Positions 43,258-52,409 of a stretch of 64,000 nucleotides of DNA are shown here, in pieces. The notes under the pieces were generated by a model. The model saw nothing but the letters and a program-made list of their open reading frames with translations. It was not told the DNA's origin and searched no databases. The first letter of the stretch is position 1. Each line of letters opens with the position of its first letter. The translations under genes were made by a program, and so were the position numbers. Origin of the DNA: Nitrococcus mobilis Nb-231 (lineage in GTDB: Bacteria; Pseudomonadota; Gammaproteobacteria; Nitrococcales; Nitrococcaceae); contig NZ_CH672427.1 in assembly GCF_000153205.1 (NCBI RefSeq), forward strand, positions 410,594 to 474,593, written 5' to 3'.

Positions 43258-43854
43258 CTAATTGCCCGAGTCATGGGCGTCGGGGGCTTGATCATGCAGC
43301 ACCGCGTGTATTTTGGCCGCCACGAGCCTGCGGAAGCCTTCCCCCGGTGGGAAGCGCTCCTCGCCGCCGGCGTCATAGAGAATCGTAAGACGGCTGCCGC
43401 TGCCGTTTCGATCGATAGCGATCTCGATCATGCTGGTGTGGCCACCGATCTCGCTTCGTGCCTGCATGCTGTAACCGGAGCGAGGTGTCGTCCGATGGCG
43501 GGGAGTGGCGTCCTGTCGGGGTGAGCTGGACGAGGTGGCTGAGGCGGATGCGGGTTTATCCGGGGTCTGGAACCCAAACGCCTGTTTGATGCGTGCGTAT
43601 GCCGTAGCTACGTCCTGCTCCGAGGTGAGCGTGAAGCGCACCGCCGTGGTTTCCGCGACCGGTTGGTTCGTGCGGCGTTTGGTGCAGCAATGTTTGGTGC
43701 AACACTCCTCGTAATCGGTCTTCAGTTCCTGGATCTCGCTCTGGTGCCCGCGGTACGGTGTGACGTCCGCTTCCGTGCCCGCACAGCCGGTGGCAAAAGC
43801 TAGGGCGCTGGCGGCGAGGGCTATTATCATTGTTCTGGAAGCGGTGTATGGCAT
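43258..43854 (-). CDS. Cysteine-rich lipoprotein
   Basis: 198 residues from ATG 43854, chosen because the signal peptide starts there (SRTMIIALAASALAFATGC, lipobox ATGC). The mature part has a cluster EECCTKHCCTKRRTNQ, unusual for a periplasmic protein, then a two-strand domain (TTAVRFTLTSEQDVATAYAR) with a Ser-rich linker and a second half (MIEIAIDRNGSGSRLTILYD). I do not recognise the family. The frame is open 23 codons upstream without a signal. Its position next to chaN is the only context. Confidence 0.6.
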   Translation of the reverse strand: MPYTASRTMIIALAASALAFATGCAGTEADVTPYRGHQSEIQELKTDYEECCTKHCCTKRRTNQPVAETTAVRFTLTSEQDVATAYARIKQAFGFQTPDKPASASATSSSSPRQDATPRHRTTPRSGYSMQARSEIGGHTSMIEIAIDRNGSGSRLTILYDAGGEERFPPGEGFRRLVAAKIHAVLHDQAPDAHDSGN

Positions 43855-43927
43855 CGCCGGGACTCCGTTGTTGATTTTCTCCGAGCGTGAGTTATCCACA
43901 GAGCCGTGCTTGCGGACTTCCACCCGG

Positions 43928-44485
43928 TCAGGCCAAGCCCGTTCTGATGGCTGCTACGAAACCATGAACGAACTGTTGCAGCTGATCGCGTACCTGAGCG
44001 TTCATGATCGCGCCCGTCTCATCGAACACATCCCCGGCGTGCGAGACCAGCAACCGCCCGCCGAACCAGGGCCGCATACGCAGCGTTCTCAGCACCGGTA
44101 GCCAGGCGCTTTGAGCGAGTACTGTGCCGAAACCGCCCGGTGTGGCCCCCATGAGGGCTACGGGGCGGTTGCCGAATACAGCGGGGATGTCGGCCGGCGG
44201 CCGCGACAACCAGTCGATGACATTTTTGAGCACACCGGGGATGGAGTTGTTGTACTCCGGCGAGGCAAGCAGCAAACCATCCGCTGCGGCAAGACGCGCT
44301 TTGAGCTGGGAGACCGGCTGCGGTATGCCGCCGGCTTCCAGGTCACCGTTGTAGAGTGGAATGGCCTTGATGGAGGCAATCTCGAGCGTGGTGCCGGGCG
44401 GGAGCAACTCTGCGGCGGTTCGTAGCAATGCGGCGTTATAGGAGCCCTGGCGCAGGCTTCCTGCGATACCGATAATTTTCGTCAT
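43928..44485 (-). CDS. NADPH-dependent FMN reductase
   Basis: 185 residues of the flavodoxin-like reductase family. FMN phosphate-binding loop GSLRQGSYN, the isoalloxazine-contact segment SPEYNNSIPGVLKNVIDWLS and the GATPGGFGTVLAQ turn are all present. Enzymes of this type reduce quinones, chromate, azo dyes or flavins in the cytoplasm using NAD(P)H. It stands alone between the lipoprotein and the divergent rtcB. Confidence 0.9.
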   Translation of the reverse strand: MTKIIGIAGSLRQGSYNAALLRTAAELLPPGTTLEIASIKAIPLYNGDLEAGGIPQPVSQLKARLAAADGLLLASPEYNNSIPGVLKNVIDWLSRPPADIPAVFGNRPVALMGATPGGFGTVLAQSAWLPVLRTLRMRPWFGGRLLVSHAGDVFDETGAIMNAQVRDQLQQFVHGFVAAIRTGLA

Positions 44486-44649
44486 GGCGTCTCTGTTTCC
44501 TGTGCCGTGTCCGGTCAGTTTAAGTTTATCTAAACGTTAGCGGGTGGGTGAGCCAGCGTAAATGAAGGCAACCGAGGGCGCGAAATAGCCGTGGTTTGCG
44601 CGTAACGCAAGGCACGTTCATTACCGGGTATTGAAAGAGGGCTGGGATC

Positions 44650-46080
44650 ATGGACCTTTCGCGATTCACCAAGCGTGGCGAATTCGCTTGGGAGGTTGCT
44701 CCCCGTGAGGCCATGCACGTGCCGGCGATCGTCTATGCCGACGAGGCACTGATGCATGCTATGGACGAGAAAGTGTATACGCAGGTTACCAACGTGGCGA
44801 AGCTGCCAGGTATTGTAAAAGCCTGTTATGCCATGCCTGACGCACACTGGGGTTACGGCTTTCCGATCGGCGGCGTGGCAGCATTCGATCCGGCCCGTGA
44901 CGGCGTGGTCTCGGCGGGTGGGGTCGGCTTCGATATCTCCTGTGGCGTTCGTTGTCTGCACACGGGATTGCATAAGGAGGATCTCGAGGCCAACCAGAAG
45001 CGCCTAGTCGATACGCTTTTCGAGCGGATTCCGTGCGGGGTGGGTCGCACGGGCCCCATGCGCCTACGCCGTAAGGAGTTGGACGCCATGTTGTCTGGCG
45101 GCGCCGAATGGGCCGTTTCGTGCGGTTACGGCACGCGCGTGGATCTAGAGCGGATCGAGGAGCGCGGATGTATGCGGGGTGCCCGAGCGGAGGAGGTCTC
45201 GGCACAGGCCAAAGACCGGCAGTGCGAGCAGATGGGCACCCTTGGCTCCGGCAACCACTACTTGGAGGTGCAGCACGTCGCCAAGGTATTCGATTACGAG
45301 ACCGGTTCGGTCTTTGGCCTCAGCCCGGGAGACATCGTTGTGAGCATTCACTGTGGTTCGCGCGCGCTTGGCCATCAGATCGGTACCGATTTTCTCAAAA
45401 AGATGCTAGCCGCCAGCGCCGAATACGGTATCAAGCTGCCCGATCGGGAACTCGCCTGTGCTCCGATCGAATCACCGCTTGGCCAATCCTACTTAGGCGC
45501 CATGCGGGCGGGAATCAACTGTGCGCTTGCCAACCGCCAGATCATTACGTACCTCACCCGCCAAGTGTTCGCTGATGTGCTACCGAAAGCGAACCTTACT
45601 CTGCTTTATGACGTATCGCATAATACGTGTAAGGAGGAAGTGCACGTAGTGGATGGTAAACGGATGCCGCTTTATGTGCATCGCAAGGGGGCTACGCGTG
45701 CCTTGGGACCGGGACACCCCGATCTGCCCGCGGCATTCCACCCCGTTGGGCAGCCGGTGCTGATCGGCGGTACGATGGGGACCGCATCGTACGTTTTGGT
45801 GGGTACCATGGAGAGTGCCGCGCTGAGCTTCAGCTCGGCCTGCCATGGGGCGGGCCGGGCGATGAGCCGCCACCAGGCCGTGCGCCATTGGCGGGGACGA
45901 GAAGTCCTCGACGAGTTGGCGACTCGGGGTATTTTGGTGCGCAGCCCGTCCATGCGTGCCTTGGCCGAGGAGGCGCCGCTCGCCTATAAGGACGTCAGCG
46001 CCGTGGTGGATGCCGCCGATCGAGCCGGGTTGGCGCGTAAGGTGGCCAAGCTGGAGCCCGTGGTATGCATCAAGGGTTGA
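44650..46080 (+). CDS. rtcB: RtcB RNA ligase
   Basis: 476 residues. Metal site residues are in place: Asp95 and Cys98 in GVGFDISCGVRC, His in LGSGNHYLEVQH, His in IVVSIHCGSRALGHQIG, and His in DVSHNTCKEE. The guanylate-accepting His is in SSACHGAGRAMSR. RtcB seals RNA 2',3'-cyclic phosphate or 3'-phosphate ends to 5'-OH using GTP, for example after tRNA cleavage by toxins. No archease or rtcA/rtcR gene is near. A ribosome site GAAAGAGG precedes the ATG. The length is of the longer bacterial type. Confidence 0.95.
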   Translation: MDLSRFTKRGEFAWEVAPREAMHVPAIVYADEALMHAMDEKVYTQVTNVAKLPGIVKACYAMPDAHWGYGFPIGGVAAFDPARDGVVSAGGVGFDISCGVRCLHTGLHKEDLEANQKRLVDTLFERIPCGVGRTGPMRLRRKELDAMLSGGAEWAVSCGYGTRVDLERIEERGCMRGARAEEVSAQAKDRQCEQMGTLGSGNHYLEVQHVAKVFDYETGSVFGLSPGDIVVSIHCGSRALGHQIGTDFLKKMLAASAEYGIKLPDRELACAPIESPLGQSYLGAMRAGINCALANRQIITYLTRQVFADVLPKANLTLLYDVSHNTCKEEVHVVDGKRMPLYVHRKGATRALGPGHPDLPAAFHPVGQPVLIGGTMGTASYVLVGTMESAALSFSSACHGAGRAMSRHQAVRHWRGREVLDELATRGILVRSPSMRALAEEAPLAYKDVSAVVDAADRAGLARKVAKLEPVVCIKG

Positions 46081-46209
46081 TCTCCTGCGCGCGCTCTTGA
46101 ACAGGCCACATCAGGCGCGCCCTACACACAGCCCTGCAAGATGATTCTGACAGACTTATTGTACAACCGGGGCTGGCTGTTTTGGCCGCGGTAGCTAAAA
46201 GGTGAATTC

Positions 46210-46659
46210 ATGACGGTGGGTGAGCACTGTAATCGGGAAGTGATTGTTATCACTGGCGAGGAGTCGATCAAGGTTGCCGCGCAGCTCATGCGTAAGCACC
46301 ACGTCGGTGATGTGGTGCTTGTCGAAGAGCGTAAGGGCAAACGCGTGCCCGTCGGCATCGTCACCGACCGCGATCTCGTCGTCGAGGTCATGGCGCCGGG
46401 TCTCGCGCCCGAGGAGCTTGCGGTGCGGGATATCGTTGTCGACTCTCCGTTTCTCGTGCGCGAGGAGGACAGCCTATTCGATGTCCTGGAAATGATGCGC
46501 GGGCGTCGGGTTCGCCGCGTCCCGGTGGTCGATGCGGATGGTGAGTTGGTAGGAATTATTGCCGTGGATGACTTGATCGGGCTGCTGGCCGAGATGTTGG
46601 ATGACATGGCCGCGGTCGTCGGACGTCAGCGCGAGCGCGAAATCGAGCGCCGTCCCTAA
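46210..46659 (+). CDS. CBS-domain protein
   Basis: 149 residues made of two CBS motifs (SIKVAAQLMRKHHVGDVVLV with VPVGIVTDRDLVVEVMAPG; then SLFDVLEMMRGRRVRRVPVV with LVGIIAVDDLIGLL). Such stand-alone CBS pairs bind adenosyl nucleotides and sense energy state, often controlling an enzyme or channel. It lies 130 nt behind rtcB. A second CBS protein lies at 47474 on the opposite strand. Confidence 0.9.
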   Translation: MTVGEHCNREVIVITGEESIKVAAQLMRKHHVGDVVLVEERKGKRVPVGIVTDRDLVVEVMAPGLAPEELAVRDIVVDSPFLVREEDSLFDVLEMMRGRRVRRVPVVDADGELVGIIAVDDLIGLLAEMLDDMAAVVGRQREREIERRP

Positions 46660-46803
46660 AAGTGCGGGTTTGGCACCGACGCGCCGTTCCTTCCGTCTCG
46701 GCCGTCGCCATTACGCAGCAGTGCAAATCGGATAGGGATAAACGGTCCACGTTCGGATAGACTCTATTCCCATCTAACTTTTTAGCAGGTCGGGCTTGTT
46801 ACC

Positions 46804-47271
46804 GTGAAACGATTGTGTGTCTTCTGTCTGTGTTTTCTGCCGGCCTGGCTTTATGCCGAGGAAATCGGCCACGTCGACACGGCCTTCAAATTCCTCGGGC
46901 CGGATCATAAGATTGTGGTCGAGGCCTTCAATGACCCGGATGTGAGCGGCATCACGTGCTACCTTTCCCGCGCCAAAACTGGTGGCTTGAAAGGCGCCGT
47001 AGGCCTTGCCGAAGATCCGGCACGCTTTTCCGTTGCCTGCCGTCAAGTGGGGGCGGTTCGCTTCGGCAAGTCGCTCCCGCTGAGCGAAGAAGTATTCAAG
47101 CAGGGCGCGTCGGTGTTTTTCAAGCACGTGCGGGTGGTCCGAATGGTCGACGTCAAACGCAACGCGCTCATTTACCTCATCTACTCGGATCGTCTGATCG
47201 AAGGTCATCCGGATAACGCCATCACTGCCGTGGCGCAGCTCGGCAAGGCGATTCCGATAGAGGATGACTGA
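46804..47271 (+). CDS. creA: CreA family periplasmic protein
   Basis: 155 residues with a signal peptide (MKRLCVFCLCFLPAWLYAEE) and the CreA core EIGHVDTAFKFLGPDHKIVV, DPDVSGITCYLSRAKTGGLK and SVFFKHVRVVRMVDVKRNAL. CreA is a widespread exported protein of unknown function with two conserved Cys (GITCYLS and FSVACRQ), probably a disulfide. The start codon is GTG 46804, close to GCAGGTCGGG; the ribosome site is weak. Confidence 0.9.
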   Translation: MKRLCVFCLCFLPAWLYAEEIGHVDTAFKFLGPDHKIVVEAFNDPDVSGITCYLSRAKTGGLKGAVGLAEDPARFSVACRQVGAVRFGKSLPLSEEVFKQGASVFFKHVRVVRMVDVKRNALIYLIYSDRLIEGHPDNAITAVAQLGKAIPIEDD

Positions 47272-47387
47272 AAGCGTAGAACTGCGGCGGCGAGTTGAGC
47301 CAACTTAGAGACGCTATCCGCCCGTGCTGTGACCGTTCGGCAAGCTCACGGCTCAGCACGAGCGGATACAAGAGAAAAGGTATCAAT

Positions 47388-47468
47388 ATGTTTGCCGCTC
47401 ATCCTGATTTCTTGGGCTACGCTCAGGATATCCCACCTCGTACGCCCTGTGTGATGTGCTCCGAATAG
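47388..47468 (+). CDS. Possible 26-residue small protein with a CxxC end
   Basis: Behind GAGAAAAGG with good spacing, ATG 47388 opens MFAAHPDFLGYAQDIPPRTP and ends CVMCSE. The CxxC near the end and the ordinary ribosome site make it a plausible small protein. It is squeezed between creA and the convergent CBS gene. No homologue is recognised, and 26 codons can arise by chance. Confidence 0.3.
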   Translation: MFAAHPDFLGYAQDIPPRTPCVMCSE

Positions 47469-47473
47469 CGCCG

Positions 47474-47893
47474 TCAGCTCGTAACGTACTTGGTCAGCTG
47501 ATGGATGAGCTCCTCCTTCTCCTCAAGCAATAACAGCAACAGGTCACGCAGTGAAATGATGCCGATGAAGGCCGTGCTCTCGAAGACTAGCAGGTGTCGG
47601 CACTGGTTCTGCTTCATGAGCTTAATGCAATGCTTAACCTCATCCCGCGGTGCCACACGCACGATATCCGTGCGCATCACCTCTTTGATTTTGACCTCTC
47701 CTGGGTCACGGCGTTTTGCAACCACCTGACGCATTAGATCGCGCTCGGTGAAAAGACCGATGACACGGGATGCGCGTGTCACCACCACCGAACCGATGTG
47801 TTTATCCGACATGAGCAGTGCGGCCTCATAGGCGGATTTGTCTTCATCCAATAACACCACGAGACGTTCGATTTTTTCACTAATCATTATCAT
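47474..47893 (-). CDS. CBS-domain protein
   Basis: 139 residues with two CBS motifs (SAYEAALLMSDKHIGSVVVT followed by VIGLFTERDLMRQV; then VKHCIKLMKQNQCRHLLVFE and FIGIISLRDLLLLL). It resembles but is clearly not a copy of the protein at 46210. A nucleotide-sensing regulatory role is family knowledge. It is monocistronic and faces creA. A ribosome site GGGAGTCC lies upstream on the minus strand. Confidence 0.9.
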   Translation of the reverse strand: MIMISEKIERLVVLLDEDKSAYEAALLMSDKHIGSVVVTRASRVIGLFTERDLMRQVVAKRRDPGEVKIKEVMRTDIVRVAPRDEVKHCIKLMKQNQCRHLLVFESTAFIGIISLRDLLLLLLEEKEELIHQLTKYVTS

Positions 47894-48213
47894 AGTGGGA
47901 CTCCCTTCGATGGGACGGCAAAATGACGGCTTGGCGATTTATAGTAACCGGCCGGCGACTGTCTGCTGCTTTAGAAGACCTGTCCGTAAGCATATATCCA
48001 GTCACGCCGCTTACCGAGCCCGGTTCCGAGAAATAGTCTCCGAATTTTGCTGCATCCTTGACAGCGTGCCACGAGATCTGGGTTTATCCAGATAAATATT
48101 TTGTCTAGCGAACGAATCGCTTAATGAAATTCTGTGTTGCACCTGTATTCGATCCTCATCGGCATGAAACGGCGCCGGTAGCGGGGCGGCCTCATAACGT
48201 GTTGCACTTGGGG
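47894..48213. other. Intergenic stretch without a recognised gene
   Basis: About 320 nt between the start of the CBS gene and the end of the esterase gene. No frame with a ribosome site is present and no repeat was recognised. It likely holds the promoter of the CBS gene near 47900. Confidence 0.4.
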
Positions 48214-49602
48214 TCAGTGTGTTGCAGCTGGTTTTTGCAATTGGCGGATCGTATCGGCCTGCTCGGGACTCTGTGTGGAGATTAGGATCAGCTGCTTGAT
48301 GAATTCGATGATACGCGGATCGTCGATGTCGTTGTGGTCGGTGATCAGCCGTTTGTCGACGTATGCGAACAAGTAGGGGTTGCGTCCGGCGGAGGTGGTC
48401 GTGCGTTCGAGCATCAAGTTGCCAAATGCAATTTTGCTGCCCTTCTTGTCGTGCGCCCAATCGGTGCTTGTTTGCATAAACAGCCGAACGCTGTCCATGG
48501 TACTCAACTCCTTCGACTGCGCGGCTTTCTTGCTGTCTAGCGGATACAGCCGATGCGTACGATAGGGCTTGAAGTGGCCTACAGCCGTGATATTGGTGTC
48601 GGACTCGCCGATGGATTCTTGCTTGCCTGTGACCGCGTTGAAGCGTTGCTGCTCACGCGTTTTCTCGAACAGCGTGGACAGCCAGCGCCCGGCTGGGAAA
48701 GCGTAGCGCGTCGCATAGTCGGCCTCCGAGGTCATCTCCAGCATCACCGGCAGCTGCGAGGGGAAGTAGGTGCCACGCTCTGTGGATATGTCACTCAGCG
48801 CCGAGAATTGTCTGGCCTCGAGCGCCGGGTTGATCAGCACTACGAGATCGCCAAAACCGCCGATGTCGCTCTGCGTGCCGGCCGGCCCGGTGGTTTGTAC
48901 AAAGCGGTTCTCCAGAATTTGACCGAGGGCGGTGTGGACCACGGCGCCGCCGAAGCTGTGACCAACGATAACCAGTCGAGTGCGGTTGTGGCCGGCTTCG
49001 CTGATGCTCTTCTTGTCCCGTTTGATCAATTCGAGACGGCTCAACACCTCGGTGACGCCTCCACGGCCAACCTTTTGCGCGGTGTTCTTGCGATCCCAGA
49101 ATGTCAGTTCTTTGAGCAATGGTACGGTCACAGAACCGCCTCGCCACCCGAGGTAGACGCCAACGACTTCGCGCGCCGGGGTGTCCATGAGCTTGGCGAT
49201 TTGCACTTCGGCATCGGTAAGCTCTCTTAGTACCTTGCGGAACGTCTGGACGTTCGTATCGGAGGGTGCGGCGCTGTGTTTCCAGCCATGCACGAATACC
49301 ACCATCAACAGGTCCTTTTTACCTGCCTCGCCCGCCAGCTTGTCGACTACGTCAGCCATTTGTTTGCGGTCCCACAGCTGGCCCTGGTCGTCGAATTCAA
49401 TAAAACCGAGCAGGTAGTGATTGCCCTTGGCGGTAGGCAGCTGCTGCAGCGCGTGAGCGGCACACTCGGGCGACGGCCGCTGTGTGGCACTGACGCATAC
49501 AGCCGGGTAGACGGTGCGATACTCTTTTAGTGGCGAGCAGCCGCTTAGAGCGAGAATTGCCAGAGCTGTGATTGCCGGTAGCCAGGCTTGTTTGTTCATC
49601 AT
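48214..49602 (-). CDS. Alpha/beta-hydrolase-fold lipoprotein (esterase-like)
   Basis: 462 residues with a lipoprotein signal ending LALSGC (Cys22). The alpha/beta hydrolase elements are visible: oxyanion strand LMVVFVHGWKHSAAPSDTNV and nucleophile elbow RLVIVGHSFGGAVVHTALGQ with Ser in GHSFGG. Such proteins are predicted membrane-bound serine esterases; the substrate is unknown. The acid and His are not obvious, so catalysis is inferred. The gene stands alone. Confidence 0.75.
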   Translation of the reverse strand: MMNKQAWLPAITALAILALSGCSPLKEYRTVYPAVCVSATQRPSPECAAHALQQLPTAKGNHYLLGFIEFDDQGQLWDRKQMADVVDKLAGEAGKKDLLMVVFVHGWKHSAAPSDTNVQTFRKVLRELTDAEVQIAKLMDTPAREVVGVYLGWRGGSVTVPLLKELTFWDRKNTAQKVGRGGVTEVLSRLELIKRDKKSISEAGHNRTRLVIVGHSFGGAVVHTALGQILENRFVQTTGPAGTQSDIGGFGDLVVLINPALEARQFSALSDISTERGTYFPSQLPVMLEMTSEADYATRYAFPAGRWLSTLFEKTREQQRFNAVTGKQESIGESDTNITAVGHFKPYRTHRLYPLDSKKAAQSKELSTMDSVRLFMQTSTDWAHDKKGSKIAFGNLMLERTTTSAGRNPYLFAYVDKRLITDHNDIDDPRIIEFIKQLILISTQSPEQADTIRQLQKPAATH

Positions 49603-49739
49603 CGTTCCATTTCCATGGTTTTATCGTTGTCATTGATCTGATCAATTGCTCCGTTTGCCCAGCGCTTGCCGAAGAGTTAAATGAAATTATTGGAACCCAA
49701 CTCTCGGCACGAGGTGATGTGCGAACCGTTTTCGAGGCT

Positions 49740-51335
49740 TCACAGCACCGGCGCGAAACTCTCGGCGCGCGCCATCTCCCAATAGCGGCGATAAGTTGGC
49801 TGACCGCTGCCGTTGACCAACACGCCCGGTTCAAGAAATTCGTAGAACTCCGCGGCGGTGCGGATCTCGTCTGAGGAAATACGCAAGCAGATGTGATGCG
49901 GCTTGAGTTCGGCTGGATGATCCAGGCCAGCCGCCGCCGTGATGATCCCGAGTGATCGCACGGTGTGGTAGTGGAAACGCTGTACGTGCCGTGCCTTGTC
50001 TTCGACGATCAGCGAGCGTTGGCGCAGCCGATCCATCGTAGTGATGCCGGTTGGGCAGCGGCCGGTGTGACATTTTTGCGCTTGGATGCAGCCGAGCGCG
50101 AACATAAAGCCGCGCGCCGAATTGCACCAGTCCGCGCCGAGCGCGAGGTTCATGGCGAGCCTGCTTCCTCCGACAGCCTTGCCACTCGCACCGATGCGAA
50201 TGCGCTCGCGCAGGCCGGCGCCGACGAGCGCATTGTGCGCGAACAGCAGTCCTTCGCGCAGCGGCGTGCCGACGTAGTCGGACAGTCCCAGGGGGGCCGC
50301 CCCGGTGCCGCCCTCGGCGCCGTCGATCACGATAAAATCCGGTAGGATACCGGTTTGAAGCATGGCCTTGCAGATCGCGAGAAATTCCCAGCGGTGACCG
50401 ATGCAGAGCTTGAAACCGGCCGGTTTGCCGCCGGAGAGCTCACGCAGCCTGGCGACGAATTCCAGCAGTTCGATCGGCGTCGAGAACGCTGAATGCGCCG
50501 CCGGCGACTGGCAGCTTTTGCCCTGCGGTATTTTGCGCGTTGCCGCAATTTCCGCGGTGACCTTCGCGCCAGGCAACAGCCCGCCATGGCCCGGCTTGGC
50601 GCCCTGGGAGAGTTTGATCTCGACCATCTTCACCTGATCGCTTTGCGCCTGATCGCGGAACATCTCAGCATTGAATGTGCCATCGTCATTGCGGCAACCG
50701 AAGTATCCACTGCCGATCTCCCAGATGAGATCGCCACCGAACTTCTGATGATAAGGACTCAGCCCCCCCTCGCCGGTGTCGTGGGCGAAGTTGCCGAGCT
50801 TTGCACCTTTGTTGAGCGCCATGATCGCGTGTGGACCGAGCGCACCGAAGCTCATCGCCGAAATGTTGAATAGGGAGGCTGAATACGGTTTGCTGCACTG
50901 AGGGCCGCCGATGGCGACGCGCGGCATGTTGTCCGGGTCGGGATTTTCTTTCGCAACGATCGAGTGATCGATCCATTCATATTCGAGATTGTAGACATTG
51001 AGCTCGGTACCGAATGGCTTGGCATCGTCCATGCCACACGCACGTTTGTAAATGGTGCTGCGCTCGTTGTGAGTGAACGGTGCGCCATCGATATCGCTTT
51101 CAACGAAGTACTGGCGAATTTGCGGGCGAATGGCTTCCGCCATGAAGCGGATGTGCGCAAGGATCGGGTAGTTGCGTACGACGTTATGTTTACGCTGGAT
51201 AAGATCGTAAATTCCGAGCAGCGCCAGCGGTAATGAGATTGTTAGCCCCCAAAGCCACGATAAGCCGAGAAAATAGCCGAGTGCACTGAAAACGAGGGTC
51301 AAAAACAGCATCAAACCGAGAGTGAAAAAACGCAT
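49740..51335 (-). CDS. FMN-binding glutamate-synthase-type protein
   Basis: 531 residues from ATG 51335; 17 open codons upstream are atypical. Two membrane helices start the protein (LMLFLTLVFSALGYFLGLSW, LWGLTISLPLALLGIYDLIQ). Then comes the FMN-barrel domain of glutamate synthase: FNISAMSFGALGPHAIMALN, AKPGHGGLLPGAKVTAEIAA, PDFIVIDGAEGGTGAAPLGL and LGCIQAQKCHTGRCPTGITT. The stand-alone family lacks the glutaminase part of GltB and its reaction is not established. The Cys residues near KCHTGRCPTG may hold a cluster. Confidence 0.85.
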   Translation of the reverse strand: MRFFTLGLMLFLTLVFSALGYFLGLSWLWGLTISLPLALLGIYDLIQRKHNVVRNYPILAHIRFMAEAIRPQIRQYFVESDIDGAPFTHNERSTIYKRACGMDDAKPFGTELNVYNLEYEWIDHSIVAKENPDPDNMPRVAIGGPQCSKPYSASLFNISAMSFGALGPHAIMALNKGAKLGNFAHDTGEGGLSPYHQKFGGDLIWEIGSGYFGCRNDDGTFNAEMFRDQAQSDQVKMVEIKLSQGAKPGHGGLLPGAKVTAEIAATRKIPQGKSCQSPAAHSAFSTPIELLEFVARLRELSGGKPAGFKLCIGHRWEFLAICKAMLQTGILPDFIVIDGAEGGTGAAPLGLSDYVGTPLREGLLFAHNALVGAGLRERIRIGASGKAVGGSRLAMNLALGADWCNSARGFMFALGCIQAQKCHTGRCPTGITTMDRLRQRSLIVEDKARHVQRFHYHTVRSLGIITAAAGLDHPAELKPHHICLRISSDEIRTAAEFYEFLEPGVLVNGSGQPTYRRYWEMARAESFAPVL

Positions 51336-51439
51336 GCAACATCCTCGAGCAAGCATGGGCTGTTGTAAGTATGAAGCGCCTCGCAAGCGGCCATGCGACC
51401 GCAGCCCCGGTCGCCGGCGGCGTGGGCGCAGTATGAAGT

Positions 51440-52084
51440 TTATTCGTCGATGGTACCGTCTTCTCTGGCTTGGCGCAGGAGTTCGATCACCTCTTCGTCA
51501 CTGATTTGGCGGAAGTCCGAGAAGTGTTGTCCGACGGCGTAGAATAGGGCTGGGGCCGCCAGGCAGATTACGGTGTCGGCGGCGGCCTCGATGCGGCGCA
51601 AGGCATCCGGGGGGGCCACTCCGAGCGCGGCGATGAGTTGGCGGGGCGCGTGTTGCCGTAGCGTTTGCAGTGCTGCAATCATGGTGGCGCCGGTTGCGCT
51701 GCCATCGTCGACCACGATCACGACTCGCCCGGTTGGCTCGATGGGAGGACGCACCGGTGTATACGATTGCCGCCGCGCGCGCAGGGTTCGCAATTGAATG
51801 TCGACCTCGCGCTCGATGTACTTGTCGCTGCAAAGCCTACGGCCATGTTCGGAGAGTTGCACCGTACCGTCCTCGCTCACCGCACCTACGGCATATTCCG
51901 GGTTGCCGGGTGCCCCCAGCTTGTGTACCAGCACCACATCCAATTCACCACCCAAGGCGTCGGCGATGCGTTTCGCCATGGGTACACCCCCCCTCGGGAT
52001 AGCGAGCACCAGTGGGCTCTCACCCTTGAAATACCGCAGCCGTTGGGCTAGCTGTTCGGCGGCATCCGCGCGGTCTTTGAACAT
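51440..52084 (-). CDS. Phosphoribosyltransferase family protein
   Basis: 214 residues. The N-terminal half has SPLVLAIPRGGVPMAKRIAD and LDVVLVHKLGAPGNPEYAVG, and the PRPP-binding loop is RVVIVVDDGSATGATMIAAL. This subgroup of predicted phosphoribosyltransferases is common near universal-stress and erythromycin-esterase-type genes; its substrate is unknown. AGGCAAG lies ahead of the ATG on the minus strand. Monocistronic here. Confidence 0.85.
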   Translation of the reverse strand: MFKDRADAAEQLAQRLRYFKGESPLVLAIPRGGVPMAKRIADALGGELDVVLVHKLGAPGNPEYAVGAVSEDGTVQLSEHGRRLCSDKYIEREVDIQLRTLRARRQSYTPVRPPIEPTGRVVIVVDDGSATGATMIAALQTLRQHAPRQLIAALGVAPPDALRRIEAAADTVICLAAPALFYAVGQHFSDFRQISDEEVIELLRQAREDGTIDE

Positions 52085-52305
52085 TTCATCTTGCCTCCTG
52101 ATAGACCGCCACTGTCCGCAAGTGCAATACGCTGCAGCGATGGCTAATGGTTTGCTACTCTTAAAGCTTAGTCAGTCATTTCTTAAGTGGCCGATATGGG
52201 AGTGCAGGCGGCGGCGAGTGCTCACGATAATCGAATTACGATTGCTGCGGCGCAGGGGTGGGGCGGGTGGCTCGCCCACGCCGCCACGCGCTGTTTTCGG
52301 CCGGG

Positions 52306-52345
52306 TGGTTGACCTAGACTTCAAGTTAGGTAGGCCATTGATGGA
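52306..52345 (+). promoter_or_regulatory. Possible MerR-type operator/promoter
   Basis: Within 52309-52334 the text ttgacctagacttcaagtta followed by ggtagg has an interrupted dyad (acct...actt-c-aagt...aggt). A -35-like ttgacc precedes it, and the long spacing is typical of MerR-family targets. It points toward the gene at 52410. No MerR regulator is encoded nearby and the dyad is imperfect. Confidence 0.3.
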
Positions 52346-52409
52346 ATCGGTGGCTAGGCCAGCTAGGCAGCACGATGACCAGGCGACGTAGGAAGGCGAG
52401 CGGCCAGCC

